From a virus: DNA of 42,665 nt. The notes under the pieces were generated by a model. It ran no database searches. It saw nothing but the letters and a program-made list of their open reading frames with translations, and was not told the DNA's origin. The position numbers and the translations under genes were made by a program. This document shows positions 31,177 to 39,114 of this stretch, one piece after another. Each line of letters opens with the position of its first letter. The stretch's first letter is position 1. The stretch spans positions 1-42,665 of the IMG/VR virus record IMGVR_UViG_3300021961_000201; one strand, written 5' to 3'.

Positions 31177-31205
31177 ATTATATCACAATTGACTTATTTA
31201 GTCAA
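31177..31205 (-). promoter_or_regulatory. Sigma70-type promoter for uvsY-uvsW
   Basis: TTGACT (31205-31200), a 17-nt spacer and TATAAT (31182-31177) with a TG extension. It lies 10 nt before the uvsY ATG. Confidence 0.85.
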
Positions 31206-31210
31206 TGGTT

Positions 31211-31837
31211 TTATGATGTTGTTTCAGTAGTAACACTAGAGGATACACTTGCAAACTCATATATCTTATATTGAAAGGTAACACTAGCAGTTAAGTATTG
31301 TACGTCTGTTTCTTGTTGATTATAGTCTAGTCCAGATAAAGAAACAGGATAAACATCTCTAAATCTTACTTCTAAATTAGGATTATTTTTTGATGTAGTA
31401 ATAAACATAGTAGCGTCTGAATAAATTGCACCTTCATCTTGTACGGCCTTTTTAATTTGTCCTAATTCTTTATTTAATCCTACATTTTTTGAAGTAGGAT
31501 ATCTATCTGTACCTGTTGCCTGTAATGCTCTAAATTGTGAATAGTCTTTGGGAAAACCAAGTCCTGTTAACCAACCGTGTATTTCTCTATAATTTTCTAA
31601 ATTCTCATCCACTAAAAATGAGATATTAAGTGTTTCATAATCTAACTTATCACCAGGTATAGGTAAGTCTTTTAAAGGTGTAGGTTGATTTGCATTACCT
31701 AATGAAATACCTGGCACATTTGCGGCCGTGCAAAAGTATTCTACTTTAGGTAATTTGATAATAGAAAACTTAAACTGCGTTGGACTTGCATAATCAAGTT
31801 TAGTAGGTTGTCTATTATAGGCATTTGTTGTTGTCAT
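31211..31837 (-). CDS. Tail-tube-like (gp19-family) structural protein
   Basis: This 208-aa protein contains FCTAANVPGISLG, IPGDKLDYETLNISFLVDENLENYREIHGWLTGLGFP and a final VTFQYKIYEF, typical of gp19/gp54-type tail-tube folds. It is a second family member besides the tube protein at 38577-39104. It may therefore be a tube-initiator, terminator or baseplate-linked version. It is transcribed from a late promoter 5 nt before the ATG, right after the gp23 terminator. Confidence 0.8.
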   Translation of the reverse strand: MTTTNAYNRQPTKLDYASPTQFKFSIIKLPKVEYFCTAANVPGISLGNANQPTPLKDLPIPGDKLDYETLNISFLVDENLENYREIHGWLTGLGFPKDYSQFRALQATGTDRYPTSKNVGLNKELGQIKKAVQDEGAIYSDATMFITTSKNNPNLEVRFRDVYPVSLSGLDYNQQETDVQYLTASVTFQYKIYEFASVSSSVTTETTS

Positions 31838-31842
31838 AATAT

Positions 31843-31850
31843 TATTTATA
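31843..31850 (-). promoter_or_regulatory. Late promoter TATAAATA, 5 nt before ATG
   Basis: Exact TATAAATA, then ATATT, then the ATG at 31837. No ribosome-binding site is present, so the late message should be leaderless. Confidence 0.72.
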
Positions 31851-31854
31851 CGCT

Positions 31855-31889
31855 AAAAAAAAAGGGCGACTTTTGAGGGTCGCCCTTTT
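31855..31889 (-). terminator. Intrinsic terminator after the capsid gene
   Basis: A perfect stem AAAAGGGCGAC with GTCGCCCTTTT is followed by a run of nine T on the minus strand. It lies 22 nt after the gp23 stop and is the strongest terminator in the window. Confidence 0.95.
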
Positions 31890-31910
31890 AAATCGTTGAG
31901 TAAACAACAA

Positions 31911-33254
31911 TTACATTATGTTTGCCACTTGGACTCTTTGATAGTATCTGTTGCTGTTTGCAGCAGTTAAGCCGTCAGCAGTGATAGAATCTCCAGAACC
32001 AGCACCAGCAAAAGGGTTCGCAACTAGACCATATCTAGTTTTAAATCCGATTTTTGGTTGGAAACTGTCTTGTCCAACTGCTCTAACCATTTGTAAAGGT
32101 ACGTATGGGCAGTAGAAAATACCAGCGTCATACGGTGAAGTTCCTTTATATCCAACTACATAGTAATGATCGTATGTAGCAGGTGAGTTAGCAGCATATG
32201 GGTCAACATATACTTTGTATCTTCCGTTAAGAACACCAGCAAAAGTATTACCAGTATCATCAACTTGAAGATTGTTGTTTAACGCAGGAGTGTAATCTAA
32301 AACACCAGCCATTTGTAATGCAGACGCAACGTCAGCAGAACAGATTACTAGGTTTCCTTTACCTCTACGAGTTCTTTGTGCGATTCTGTTAGCATCTCTT
32401 TCCAATTGGAAAAGTAAGCCTTTGAATCTTTCAACAGACCATCTACCGTTAGAGTCAGTATCTAAATCAAAGATACCAGCGTTAGTAACGTTAGTTGCAG
32501 CACCTTTTTCAGCGCCAACATAAATTGATCTTACAACTTCTCTATTGATCTCCGCAAGGATTTCAGCAGATAAGATGTTTGATAATTCTGTTTCAGCGTC
32601 TAAACCGTGTATTGCTTTAAGGTCTTGAGCTAATTCCATAGTGTACTCTGCTTTTAGTGCTCTTGATTTAGCAGTAACAGTTGATTTCTCAATTGAAAAC
32701 GCCATTTCAGCAAAAGCATTACCACTAGCATTACCTAGTGATTCTGCAGCAGCAGTTGACATACCAGTACCAGAAGTATAAGTTCCAGCAGGTGAGTCGT
32801 TTAATACACCTGGGTTAGTTCCAGAATGTGCAGTTGTAGAGAATCCATCCACAGATGAACCAGCAGCGTTTCTGCCAGAAAAATCTGTATCAGCTTCGTC
32901 AAACAATGCCTCAGTTCCACCTTGAGTTGCATATCTTGCTCTCATAGCAAATATTAACCCAGTTGGGCCTGACATAGGTTGAACACCTGCGATATCGTAG
33001 GCGATCAAATTAGGCATTGATCTTCTAACTAATGAAATAAGGATAGGATTCCAATTTTGAATACTAGCACCAGTAGCGTTTGCAGGAGCGTCTATAGCTT
33101 CTGATAGAAACGCAGCATCTTCTTTCAATGCTCTTTCTTGGTTCTCTAATATTACTGAAGTGACCGCTCTTTTGTAAGAGTCCTGAATCTTTGGAAGATC
33201 AGGATGATCTAACACTGGCTGCCACTTATTTTGTATTTGTTCAGATAAAAACAT
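31911..33254 (-). CDS. 23: Major capsid protein (T4 gp23)
   Basis: This 447-aa HK97-fold capsid protein builds the head hexamers. The N-terminus QNKWQPVLDHPDLP and later GLIFAMRARY are classic gp23 features. A gp21 cleavage site (LSE then A, between residues 52 and 53) matches the T4 consensus. An AGGAGAGA site precedes the ATG, and an 18-nt perfect palindrome lies in the leader. A strong terminator follows. Confidence 0.97.
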   Translation of the reverse strand: MFLSEQIQNKWQPVLDHPDLPKIQDSYKRAVTSVILENQERALKEDAAFLSEAIDAPANATGASIQNWNPILISLVRRSMPNLIAYDIAGVQPMSGPTGLIFAMRARYATQGGTEALFDEADTDFSGRNAAGSSVDGFSTTAHSGTNPGVLNDSPAGTYTSGTGMSTAAAESLGNASGNAFAEMAFSIEKSTVTAKSRALKAEYTMELAQDLKAIHGLDAETELSNILSAEILAEINREVVRSIYVGAEKGAATNVTNAGIFDLDTDSNGRWSVERFKGLLFQLERDANRIAQRTRRGKGNLVICSADVASALQMAGVLDYTPALNNNLQVDDTGNTFAGVLNGRYKVYVDPYAANSPATYDHYYVVGYKGTSPYDAGIFYCPYVPLQMVRAVGQDSFQPKIGFKTRYGLVANPFAGAGSGDSITADGLTAANSNRYYQRVQVANIM

Positions 33255-33268
33255 TTTCTATCTCTCCT

Positions 33269-33309
33269 TTTTAGTTAATTAACTAAACCCTTATTTTTTA
33301 AAATAAGGA
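33269..33309 (-). promoter_or_regulatory. Leader hairpins between genes 22 and 23
   Basis: A perfect 18-nt palindrome (TTTAGTTAA/TTAACTAAA, 33269-33286) lies just before the gp23 ribosome-binding site. A CCTTATTTT/AAAATAAGG hairpin overlaps the gp22 stop. No late box was found here. The hairpins may protect or process the abundant capsid message. Confidence 0.5.
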
Positions 33310-34610
33310 TTACTTTTTGTTTTACTAATAGCAGCACTATAAGCAGCCATTGAACCTTGCAGTTCATTGTTATGTGCCACAGTATTAGATTCTTCACTCA
33401 CCGCTTTCTTTCTTGGGAAATATGATTCTTTAATAGTTTCACATTTCTTTTTGAAATCAGCAGCGTCTTTATATTCAACATTTTCTGCTAAACCTTTAAA
33501 CTTTTCTTTTTCGGTTTCAGCAAGATCAGAACCTACGTTTTGTAGAATTTCATCTCTTGTAAATTGACCTACTCTTTGATTAAGTTCAACGTTTTGTTCA
33601 ATTGATTCATTAAGTTTATTTTTTAATGATTCAATTTCAGCAGCTTGTTCGTCAATCACATTGTATTTGTCCGCTGGGACATCAATGTAATGCGATTCGA
33701 ATAGAGATTTAAGACCACCGATAAAATCTTCAGTAATCTCATTTCTCAAACCTTTTTCGATAGCAAGTTCGTTATCTTTCATCCACTCACTTACTACGTA
33801 ATTTAGATAAGCGTCCACTTTTTCAACGATCTCTTCCTTAACAGAAGCAACTTGTTCGTTTACTTTAGTTTCATATTCGCTTTCTAATTTTTCAATTTCT
33901 TCTACTAATTTTGCTTTTACAGCAGATTCGAAAATAGTAGCAGCTTTTTGTTTAAATTCTTCAGATAGATTTTCGCCATCTGTAAGAGCTTTAACATCTT
34001 CTTTCATATCTAAATTTTTAACTTTATCTTCAGCAGATTCTTTTTTCACTTCTTTTTCATCTTCTTCTTCATCATTTTCTTTTACTTCTTTTTCATCTTC
34101 TTTTTCTGCTTGTTCTTTTACTGCTTTCTCATCTTCTTTTTCATCTTCTTCTTTTTTCTCATCATCTTCTTTTTCATCTTCAGCAGCTTCCTTCACATCT
34201 TCTTTATCTTGTTTCTTTTTAAGAGCGTCTAAAGCAGCTTGAGGCATTTCACCTTCTTTTACTTCTTCTTTTTCTTTTTCATCTTCGTGTGAAGATTCTT
34301 TTTTAGAACCGTAAGCTTCTTTTTTCACTTCTTTTTCATCTTCGTGTGAAGTTTCTTTAACTTCTTCTTTTTCTTTATCTTCTTCTTTTTCTTCTTTACT
34401 TACTGCTTTTGCTGTATCAGCCACGCCTGCACTTTTTTGTTGTGGATCTCCAGAAACTGGATTAATCCCTTGTGCAAAATCTACTTTTCCATCAGTTGGT
34501 GATGTAATAGCTTTAGACATTACTTGTTGGATAGTACCAGCAAGTGATTTAGCGGGTTCTGCAGCGACAGCATTTCTTTTTGGCAAATCAGCCACGTTGT
34601 TGTCAGCCAT
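33291..34610 (-). CDS. 22: Prohead scaffold core protein (T4 gp22)
   Basis: This 439-aa scaffold has a helical C-terminal half typical of gp22 and ends SAAISKTKSNPYFKK. Residues about 70-205 are an extreme low-complexity stretch of Lys, Glu and Asp with repeated HEDEKE and EDEKE units, far longer than in T4 gp22 (269 aa). Scaffold is later cleaved by gp21. The assignment rests on position between genes 21 and 23 and on composition. A late promoter with a hairpin leader precedes it. Confidence 0.9.
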   Translation of the reverse strand: MADNNVADLPKRNAVAAEPAKSLAGTIQQVMSKAITSPTDGKVDFAQGINPVSGDPQQKSAGVADTAKAVSKEEKEEDKEKEEVKETSHEDEKEVKKEAYGSKKESSHEDEKEKEEVKEGEMPQAALDALKKKQDKEDVKEAAEDEKEDDEKKEEDEKEDEKAVKEQAEKEDEKEVKENDEEEDEKEVKKESAEDKVKNLDMKEDVKALTDGENLSEEFKQKAATIFESAVKAKLVEEIEKLESEYETKVNEQVASVKEEIVEKVDAYLNYVVSEWMKDNELAIEKGLRNEITEDFIGGLKSLFESHYIDVPADKYNVIDEQAAEIESLKNKLNESIEQNVELNQRVGQFTRDEILQNVGSDLAETEKEKFKGLAENVEYKDAADFKKKCETIKESYFPRKKAVSEESNTVAHNNELQGSMAAYSAAISKTKSNPYFKK

Positions 34611-34634
34611 TTGTTTTTCTCCTATAAATGTTAA

Positions 34635-34678
34635 ATTACTTGATTTTCTCCCAATTGGAGTGTCAAGTAATATTTATA
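34635..34678 (-). promoter_or_regulatory. Late promoter and hairpin leader of gene 22
   Basis: TATAAATA (34678-34671) is followed at once by a stem-loop pairing ATTACTTGA with TCAAGTAAT (nine bp) and an inner CTCC-AATT-GGAG. The hairpin would form the very 5' end of the late transcript and could stabilise it. Confidence 0.68.
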
Positions 34679-34681
34679 AAA

Positions 34682-35326
34682 TTACAGTTTTCTAAGGAAT
34701 TGTTCGAATACTCTTGCTTGAATATTAGCAAGTTCATTTCGTTTCGCTTGTTCGACTTGTAACTTTAATTGGTTAATTTCTTGTTCCTTTAGAACACCAT
34801 TGTCCCAAACCCATTCTTTACCTTCCATTATGCCTTCTACAAATGCTTGTGGGGCACTTGGATCTGCAACTATATCAGCTGCTGTTGCAAGGTAAAAATC
34901 ATCTTTTACGTAATTTACGCCGCCTCTATTTGTCAATGTTCCCATACCTCTACTTGATACTCCGAGACTTGCGCCTTCATCTATAAGGTTCTTCACAATT
35001 TTTCCATAAGGTGTGTCTAACACTTTAGCTTCACCAATAAAGTCATTACCTTCAGGCCTTAGCGATTTTATCATATGTGATACTCTTTCTAGGTTAACGG
35101 TTGGACCGTCTGGATGTCCTAGTTCGCCAAATGCTCTGTTTTTGTCAATAAATTCACGGTTATATCTTAAAACTTCTCTCTCTAAAATATCTTTAGGGTA
35201 AACACGGCCGTTCTTATTTCTCATTTCGGCCTGCATAAAGATACCTTTGATCTTGTAATCTTTTTTACCGTTGGTTTCTTCAACGATATATTTTGCGTCT
35301 TTAATTTCTTCCGTGATTAGTTTCAT
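34682..35326 (-). CDS. 21: Prohead core protease (T4 gp21)
   Basis: This 214-aa serine protease cleaves scaffold and capsid proteins during head maturation. It has the phage prohead-protease pattern: MRNKNGRVYP, then AFGELGHPDGPTVN with catalytic His71, then SLGVSSRGMG with the catalytic Ser at 124 or 125. Its length matches T4 gp21 (212 aa). A late promoter and a GAGA ribosome-binding site precede the ATG. Confidence 0.95.
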   Translation of the reverse strand: MKLITEEIKDAKYIVEETNGKKDYKIKGIFMQAEMRNKNGRVYPKDILEREVLRYNREFIDKNRAFGELGHPDGPTVNLERVSHMIKSLRPEGNDFIGEAKVLDTPYGKIVKNLIDEGASLGVSSRGMGTLTNRGGVNYVKDDFYLATAADIVADPSAPQAFVEGIMEGKEWVWDNGVLKEQEINQLKLQVEQAKRNELANIQARVFEQFLRKL

Positions 35327-35347
35327 TTATCTATCTCTTTTGATAAC

Positions 35348-35355
35348 TATTTATA
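35348..35355 (-). promoter_or_regulatory. Late promoter TATAAATA for gene 21
   Basis: Exact TATAAATA on the minus strand, 21 nt before the gp21 ATG at 35326; a normal short leader. Confidence 0.75.
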
Positions 35356-35362
35356 CAACCAA

Positions 35363-35755
35363 CTATCTAAACTCCACTATAATCGTGTAATTATCACCGT
35401 TTGCAAAGTTCTTTGTAGAGAACAAAACATCACCTGTAGGAGTAGTGGAATTGTTAGTTATTTCGTTACCTGCAGCTCTTAAATCCCAAGTTCCTTGACC
35501 TGATAGAAAACAAGCAGTAGCATTAGTTGCACCTTTCCATAGTATTTCTACGCCTGATTTAGGATTTGCTGTGTTTATAGACCAGTACAATTTTGCAATT
35601 TTTCTATTACCATCTTCGGTCATAAAAGTAGTTGCAGAAGCATCCACTTTTGTAACTAAAGTTTCTCCTGTACCGTCTGAAAAGTTTGTATATTTTGCGG
35701 TGTATTTTACACCGCTTGTGTCTGCAATTGTTAAACTTGATACTGTATCAGCCAT
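35363..35755 (-). CDS. Small structural-type protein, paralogue A (130 aa)
   Basis: This beta-rich protein contains FLSGQGTWDLR, TPTGDVLFST and a closing YTIIVEFR. The neighbouring 133-aa protein has the parallel TGRGNYGLK, NPTGDILLSS and YNIIAEFR, so the two arose by tandem duplication. The position between genes 20 and 21 suggests head or neck association. The start overlaps its paralogue by 8 nt. Confidence 0.65.
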   Translation of the reverse strand: MADTVSSLTIADTSGVKYTAKYTNFSDGTGETLVTKVDASATTFMTEDGNRKIAKLYWSINTANPKSGVEILWKGATNATACFLSGQGTWDLRAAGNEITNNSTTPTGDVLFSTKNFANGDNYTIIVEFR

Positions 35756-36149
35756 TTTTAAAACCTTTTTCTTTTCTAAACTCTGCTATAATATTATAAG
35801 AAGTTATACCACTATCCGATGATAATAAAATATCACCTGTTGGATTAGTTAAGGTAACTCCCGTATCACCTTGTTTAATTTTGGGTTCATCTTTCTTTAA
35901 CCCATAGTTACCACGACCTGTAAAAGTAGTTGTAACTTGTTCATCTGTTTCAGCGTCAAAAAATAAAGTAATATTTCCTGTACCTAAAATTTCATAATAT
36001 AGATGTGCAATCGACAAGTTAGGACTTGAAGTTGCATTGGTTATTTCAGAAGCGTCTAATAAAATTTGTTTGGTTTCACCACCTACACCTGACGCTTTTA
36101 TAATAACTTTAAAGTTATCATCTGCTAATTTCGTAGTGATGATTGCCAT
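35748..36149 (-). CDS. Small structural-type protein, paralogue B (133 aa)
   Basis: This beta-rich paralogue of the 130-aa protein has FTGRGNYGLKKDEPK, TNPTGDILLSSDSG and YNIIAEFR near the end, followed by a short basic tail. The likely role is a minor head or decoration protein, inferred from position among head genes. I know no T4 counterpart. Confidence 0.65.
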   Translation of the reverse strand: MAIITTKLADDNFKVIIKASGVGGETKQILLDASEITNATSSPNLSIAHLYYEILGTGNITLFFDAETDEQVTTTFTGRGNYGLKKDEPKIKQGDTGVTLTNPTGDILLSSDSGITSYNIIAEFRKEKGFKNG

Positions 36150-36157
36150 AACATAAA

Positions 36158-36412
36158 TTAACTTCTAGGTGAACCAACTGCTGTAGCGATACCTGCAGCC
36201 ACAGTAATTTCATCTGTTGGTGCTTTTTCAATAATAATTGAATCACCAGCACTATGTAAATAAAGTTCTCCAAGAGTTACTGTTCCACCATCTTCTTTTA
36301 CTGTAATCGTTTGAGCACCAGAAGTTGCTACCACCATAACAAATGGTGCAGCTCCGATATCATTCGCAGATGGATTAGTTACTTTAGTTCCTTTTGCAAT
36401 AACGGTTGCCAT
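36158..36412 (-). CDS. Small beta-rich structural-type protein, 84 aa
   Basis: This protein is rich in Ala, Thr, Val and Gly, with short alternating strands (FVMVVATSGAQTITVKE, DSIIIEKAPTDEITVAAG). Such composition is usual for phage decoration or fibre-type proteins. It is preceded by an AGGAGA site and lies among head genes. It has no recognised family. Confidence 0.6.
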   Translation of the reverse strand: MATVIAKGTKVTNPSANDIGAAPFVMVVATSGAQTITVKEDGGTVTLGELYLHSAGDSIIIEKAPTDEITVAAGIATAVGSPRS

Positions 36413-36413
36413 T

Positions 36414-36671
36414 TTATCTCCTTAAAATTGTTAACGTTTCTTTATCAAAGTAGTCCATTAAGTCATCTACTTTAACATTATATTTTTTTGCAGCTGTATT
36501 AACATTCTTTTCAAAGTTAGAAATAATATCTCCTGTTTTATCAGCAGCTTGAAAAATCATATCTACAGCACTTTTCATTTTAGGCGATAGTTTATTATAT
36601 TGTCTAGTGCGTTTGTAATCACTAGAGTCTGTAATCAATTCTTCTTTAAATTTATTGAGAAACTTCGCCAC
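36414..36671 (-). CDS. Small helical head-region protein, 85 aa (GTG start)
   Basis: I start this gene at GTG 36671 (AKFLNKFKEEL follows), 6 nt after a perfect GGAGGAG; a TTG at 36692 would begin before that site. The product is helical and charged, with KLSPKMKSAVDMIFQAADKTGD in the middle. It may be a prohead core component like T4 gp67 or gp68, judging only from size, composition and place. It overlaps the upstream gene by 20 nt. Confidence 0.6.
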   Translation of the reverse strand: MAKFLNKFKEELITDSSDYKRTRQYNKLSPKMKSAVDMIFQAADKTGDIISNFEKNVNTAAKKYNVKVDDLMDYFDKETLTILRR

Positions 36672-36939
36672 TTGATTCTCCTCCAGCAGCAACTTCAGCT
36701 GCGGCTATATCACCAATTGTAGCATTACCATCGGACATATTATTTCCTGTGAATATATTTGCTTCAGGAGCTTTTACTCCTACAACACCTGTAAACATTG
36801 ATCGTGCTACATCTTGTTTGTGATTATCTAAAGCGGAAGATATCTTGTTAGACATAGCGTCATTAAATGCTTTTTTGGCATCCAAGTTATCTCCTTTTTC
36901 AAGTGAATTGACAAATTTATTTAAATTTTCTTTACTCAT
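36652..36939 (-). CDS. Small prohead-core-like protein, 95 aa
   Basis: The helical N-terminal part (NLDAKKAFNDAMSNKISSALDNHKQDVARSMF without its flanks) resembles small core proteins between the portal and protease genes of marine T4-like phages. The C-terminus is flexible and acidic (AAEVAAGGESSGE). Late promoter TATAAATA lies 6 nt before the ATG and no ribosome-binding site is visible, predicting a leaderless or nearly leaderless message. Confidence 0.62.
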   Translation of the reverse strand: MSKENLNKFVNSLEKGDNLDAKKAFNDAMSNKISSALDNHKQDVARSMFTGVVGVKAPEANIFTGNNMSDGNATIGDIAAAEVAAGGESSGEVSQ

Positions 36940-36945
36940 AATAAT

Positions 36946-36953
36946 TATTTATA
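36946..36953 (-). promoter_or_regulatory. Late promoter TATAAATA, 6 nt before ATG
   Basis: Exact TATAAATA followed by ATTATT and the ATG at 36939, the fifth case of a late box touching a start codon in this window. Confidence 0.7.
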
Positions 36954-36956
36954 CCT

Positions 36957-38537
36957 TTATTTTATTTTTTCCTGTGGGACTGTGCTGTCTTGCGTTTCTT
37001 GTCCTTGACTATCATTTCCTTGGTCAGGAGCAACACTTGTTCCTTGGGATTGTTGGTCTTCCAAATCAGCTTTAATTTGTTTATCAATTTGGATAATTTC
37101 TTGTTCATTTTGTCTTAAAACACTCTTTCTAATATATTCATTAGAAAAGTATTTCCCTATGTATGGTTCTAAATCTCTAGCAAGTGCAACTCTTTCTCTC
37201 ATTATTTCAGCATTTTTTAATTCAGCAAAGAATCCATCTTGTAAGAAATTATAGTATATTTTTTGACCTATTTGGTCCCAATCTTCAGGTGTAATTACAC
37301 CTTTTAATACTAATTGAGTTTTTAATAGATCGTGGAATAACATACAGAATTTTTTACGTAAACGACCAATGAATTTAGTAAATTTTAATTCATCTCTACT
37401 AATCTCAGCCGCTCTTCCGATGTTAAATCCAGTGCCACTTTCTAATCTACTGATAGGAACGTTAAGTGAACGATATAGTTTCTTTTGGAAATATTCTATA
37501 TCTTGTATTTCACCCAAGTTCTGTCCACCAGGTAAAGTAGAAATTTCTGTTCCTCTCCCACCTTCTCTACGAGGTAACCAAAAGTCTTCCAACATTGACA
37601 TATAATTTCTATCATCTCGTATCTCACCTGTACTTGCGTCATACACAAGTTTGTTTCTGTATCGTGCCATCACATCTCTTAAATATTGTTCGGCCTTTAC
37701 TTTAGGTAAGTTACCTACGTCAATGTAAAATATTCTTCTTTCAGGTGCTCTTGCGATACGATAAATCACAACAGCGTCCTCAATCATTCTTAATTGATTG
37801 ACTGGTTTAATTGCTTTATGTAAGTAAGATAAAACTAAATTAGTTTGTTGATCTATCAAACCAGAAGGACAAAATGCAATAGCGTCTGTTGCAATTTGAA
37901 TACCACCTGGTGTTGCTTGTGGAGCAGTAGGTTGTATTCCCATTTCATTGAAAATATAGTATTCAGTATATTTTGTTGCCAATGCAAATGAACCTGGTAT
38001 GATTGGTGCGCCGTGACCACCTTTTCTTACTTCTCTTATTTTTTTGATCTTACGTGGATCAATATATCTTATTTCTGTAATTCCTTTTCGTGGTGCGTCT
38101 TTATCTATAATCTTATGAAAGAATAAACGACCATCTACGTACCATCTTCTAAAGATATCGTGTCCTTTAATATCAAAGTTTAGTAAATCTAAAACTTCTC
38201 TAAAAGACTCTCTTATTGCTTTTTTAATTGTATCGTTATAAGGTACACTTGTTAAATCTAATTGGACGGATTGTTGATTTTCATTAGATACAAGAGCTTC
38301 TGATACAATGTCCTCAATGGCCATATCACATTCAGGATGAATTGCAATCTCTCTATATCTTCTAATTAAATCTATTTCGTTCCTTGCTGAAGCGTCAAAT
38401 CCTCCATAAGACGCAAAAAACCCTCCAGCGGGGACGGTTGTTGTACCGTCATCCGCTTGAGGTGGAACTATATTTTGTCTAGGATCTACTTTAGAGGCGT
38501 TAACACGCTCTATCTTAAACCCAAATAGCTCTGCCAT
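36957..38537 (-). CDS. 20: Portal vertex protein (T4 gp20)
   Basis: This 526-aa protein forms the dodecameric DNA gate of the head. Typical gp20 segments include IRRYREIAIHPECDMAIEDIVSEA, VYRIARAPERRIFYIDVGNLPK and NMPxxRL-like LNVPISRLESGTGF. The C-terminal tail is Gln/Glu-rich and probably disordered. Length matches T4 gp20 (524 aa). The ATG follows a GAGGAA site. Confidence 0.96.
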   Translation of the reverse strand: MAELFGFKIERVNASKVDPRQNIVPPQADDGTTTVPAGGFFASYGGFDASARNEIDLIRRYREIAIHPECDMAIEDIVSEALVSNENQQSVQLDLTSVPYNDTIKKAIRESFREVLDLLNFDIKGHDIFRRWYVDGRLFFHKIIDKDAPRKGITEIRYIDPRKIKKIREVRKGGHGAPIIPGSFALATKYTEYYIFNEMGIQPTAPQATPGGIQIATDAIAFCPSGLIDQQTNLVLSYLHKAIKPVNQLRMIEDAVVIYRIARAPERRIFYIDVGNLPKVKAEQYLRDVMARYRNKLVYDASTGEIRDDRNYMSMLEDFWLPRREGGRGTEISTLPGGQNLGEIQDIEYFQKKLYRSLNVPISRLESGTGFNIGRAAEISRDELKFTKFIGRLRKKFCMLFHDLLKTQLVLKGVITPEDWDQIGQKIYYNFLQDGFFAELKNAEIMRERVALARDLEPYIGKYFSNEYIRKSVLRQNEQEIIQIDKQIKADLEDQQSQGTSVAPDQGNDSQGQETQDSTVPQEKIK

Positions 38538-38557
38538 AATTTATTCCTCAATTGTTT

Positions 38558-38581
38558 CTTAATACTTATAAGGGTATTAAG
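38558..38581 (-). terminator. Hairpin at the end of gene 19
   Basis: CTTAATAC pairs with GTATTAAG over 8 bp with an 8-nt loop, overlapping the gp19 stop codon. No T-run follows, so it may protect or process the tube message and not fully terminate transcription. Confidence 0.45.
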
Positions 38582-39104
38582 TAGTCGTATTTGTTTCAAA
38601 GAATTGATATCTATGTGTAGCAGTAAACGTTTCAACAGCGTTATTTGTACCATAGTCCAACGCAATATCATCTAAAGTCGTTGGAAACATTCCTCTGAAA
38701 GTGTACGATTTAATTATATTACCATTTCTGTCTAATTGGTCTACAAAAGCATCCACTTGATAGTCTGCTGGGTTAACAAGTCCTTCGTTATCCGACATAT
38801 TGTTAATTCCATTTAACCATCTTTCGTATGCGTTTCGTATTAAGAAGTCAGTATCATTTAGAATAGTAGTAGTCCAAGTTGCGAAAGTTCTATCTCCTGC
38901 AACATAAAGTTCTCTTCCTCTAAATGGTATAGCAACCTCTCCGATCGTCATTCCTGGTAGACTTGTAGTTGTACAAAGGAAAGACATTGTTTCAGTTTCT
39001 CCTCCAACACTTGCAAATCCAGGGAAAGGCATTGTTACTCTAAACTGGTTAGCACGAGCACCACCGCCTCTTAACTTCGATTTAAAATCGTTAATATTTG
39101 GCAT
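38577..39104 (-). CDS. 19: Tail tube protein (T4 gp19)
   Basis: This 175-aa tube monomer has RANQFRVTMPFPGFA near the start, CTTTSLPGMTIGE in the conserved loop, and ATHRYQFFE at the end. Its length is close to T4 gp19 (163 aa). It lies between sheath gene 18 and portal gene 20, as in T4. An AGGAGAA site precedes the ATG. Confidence 0.95.
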   Translation of the reverse strand: MPNINDFKSKLRGGGARANQFRVTMPFPGFASVGGETETMSFLCTTTSLPGMTIGEVAIPFRGRELYVAGDRTFATWTTTILNDTDFLIRNAYERWLNGINNMSDNEGLVNPADYQVDAFVDQLDRNGNIIKSYTFRGMFPTTLDDIALDYGTNNAVETFTATHRYQFFETNTTT

Positions 39105-39114
39105 TGTTATTCTC

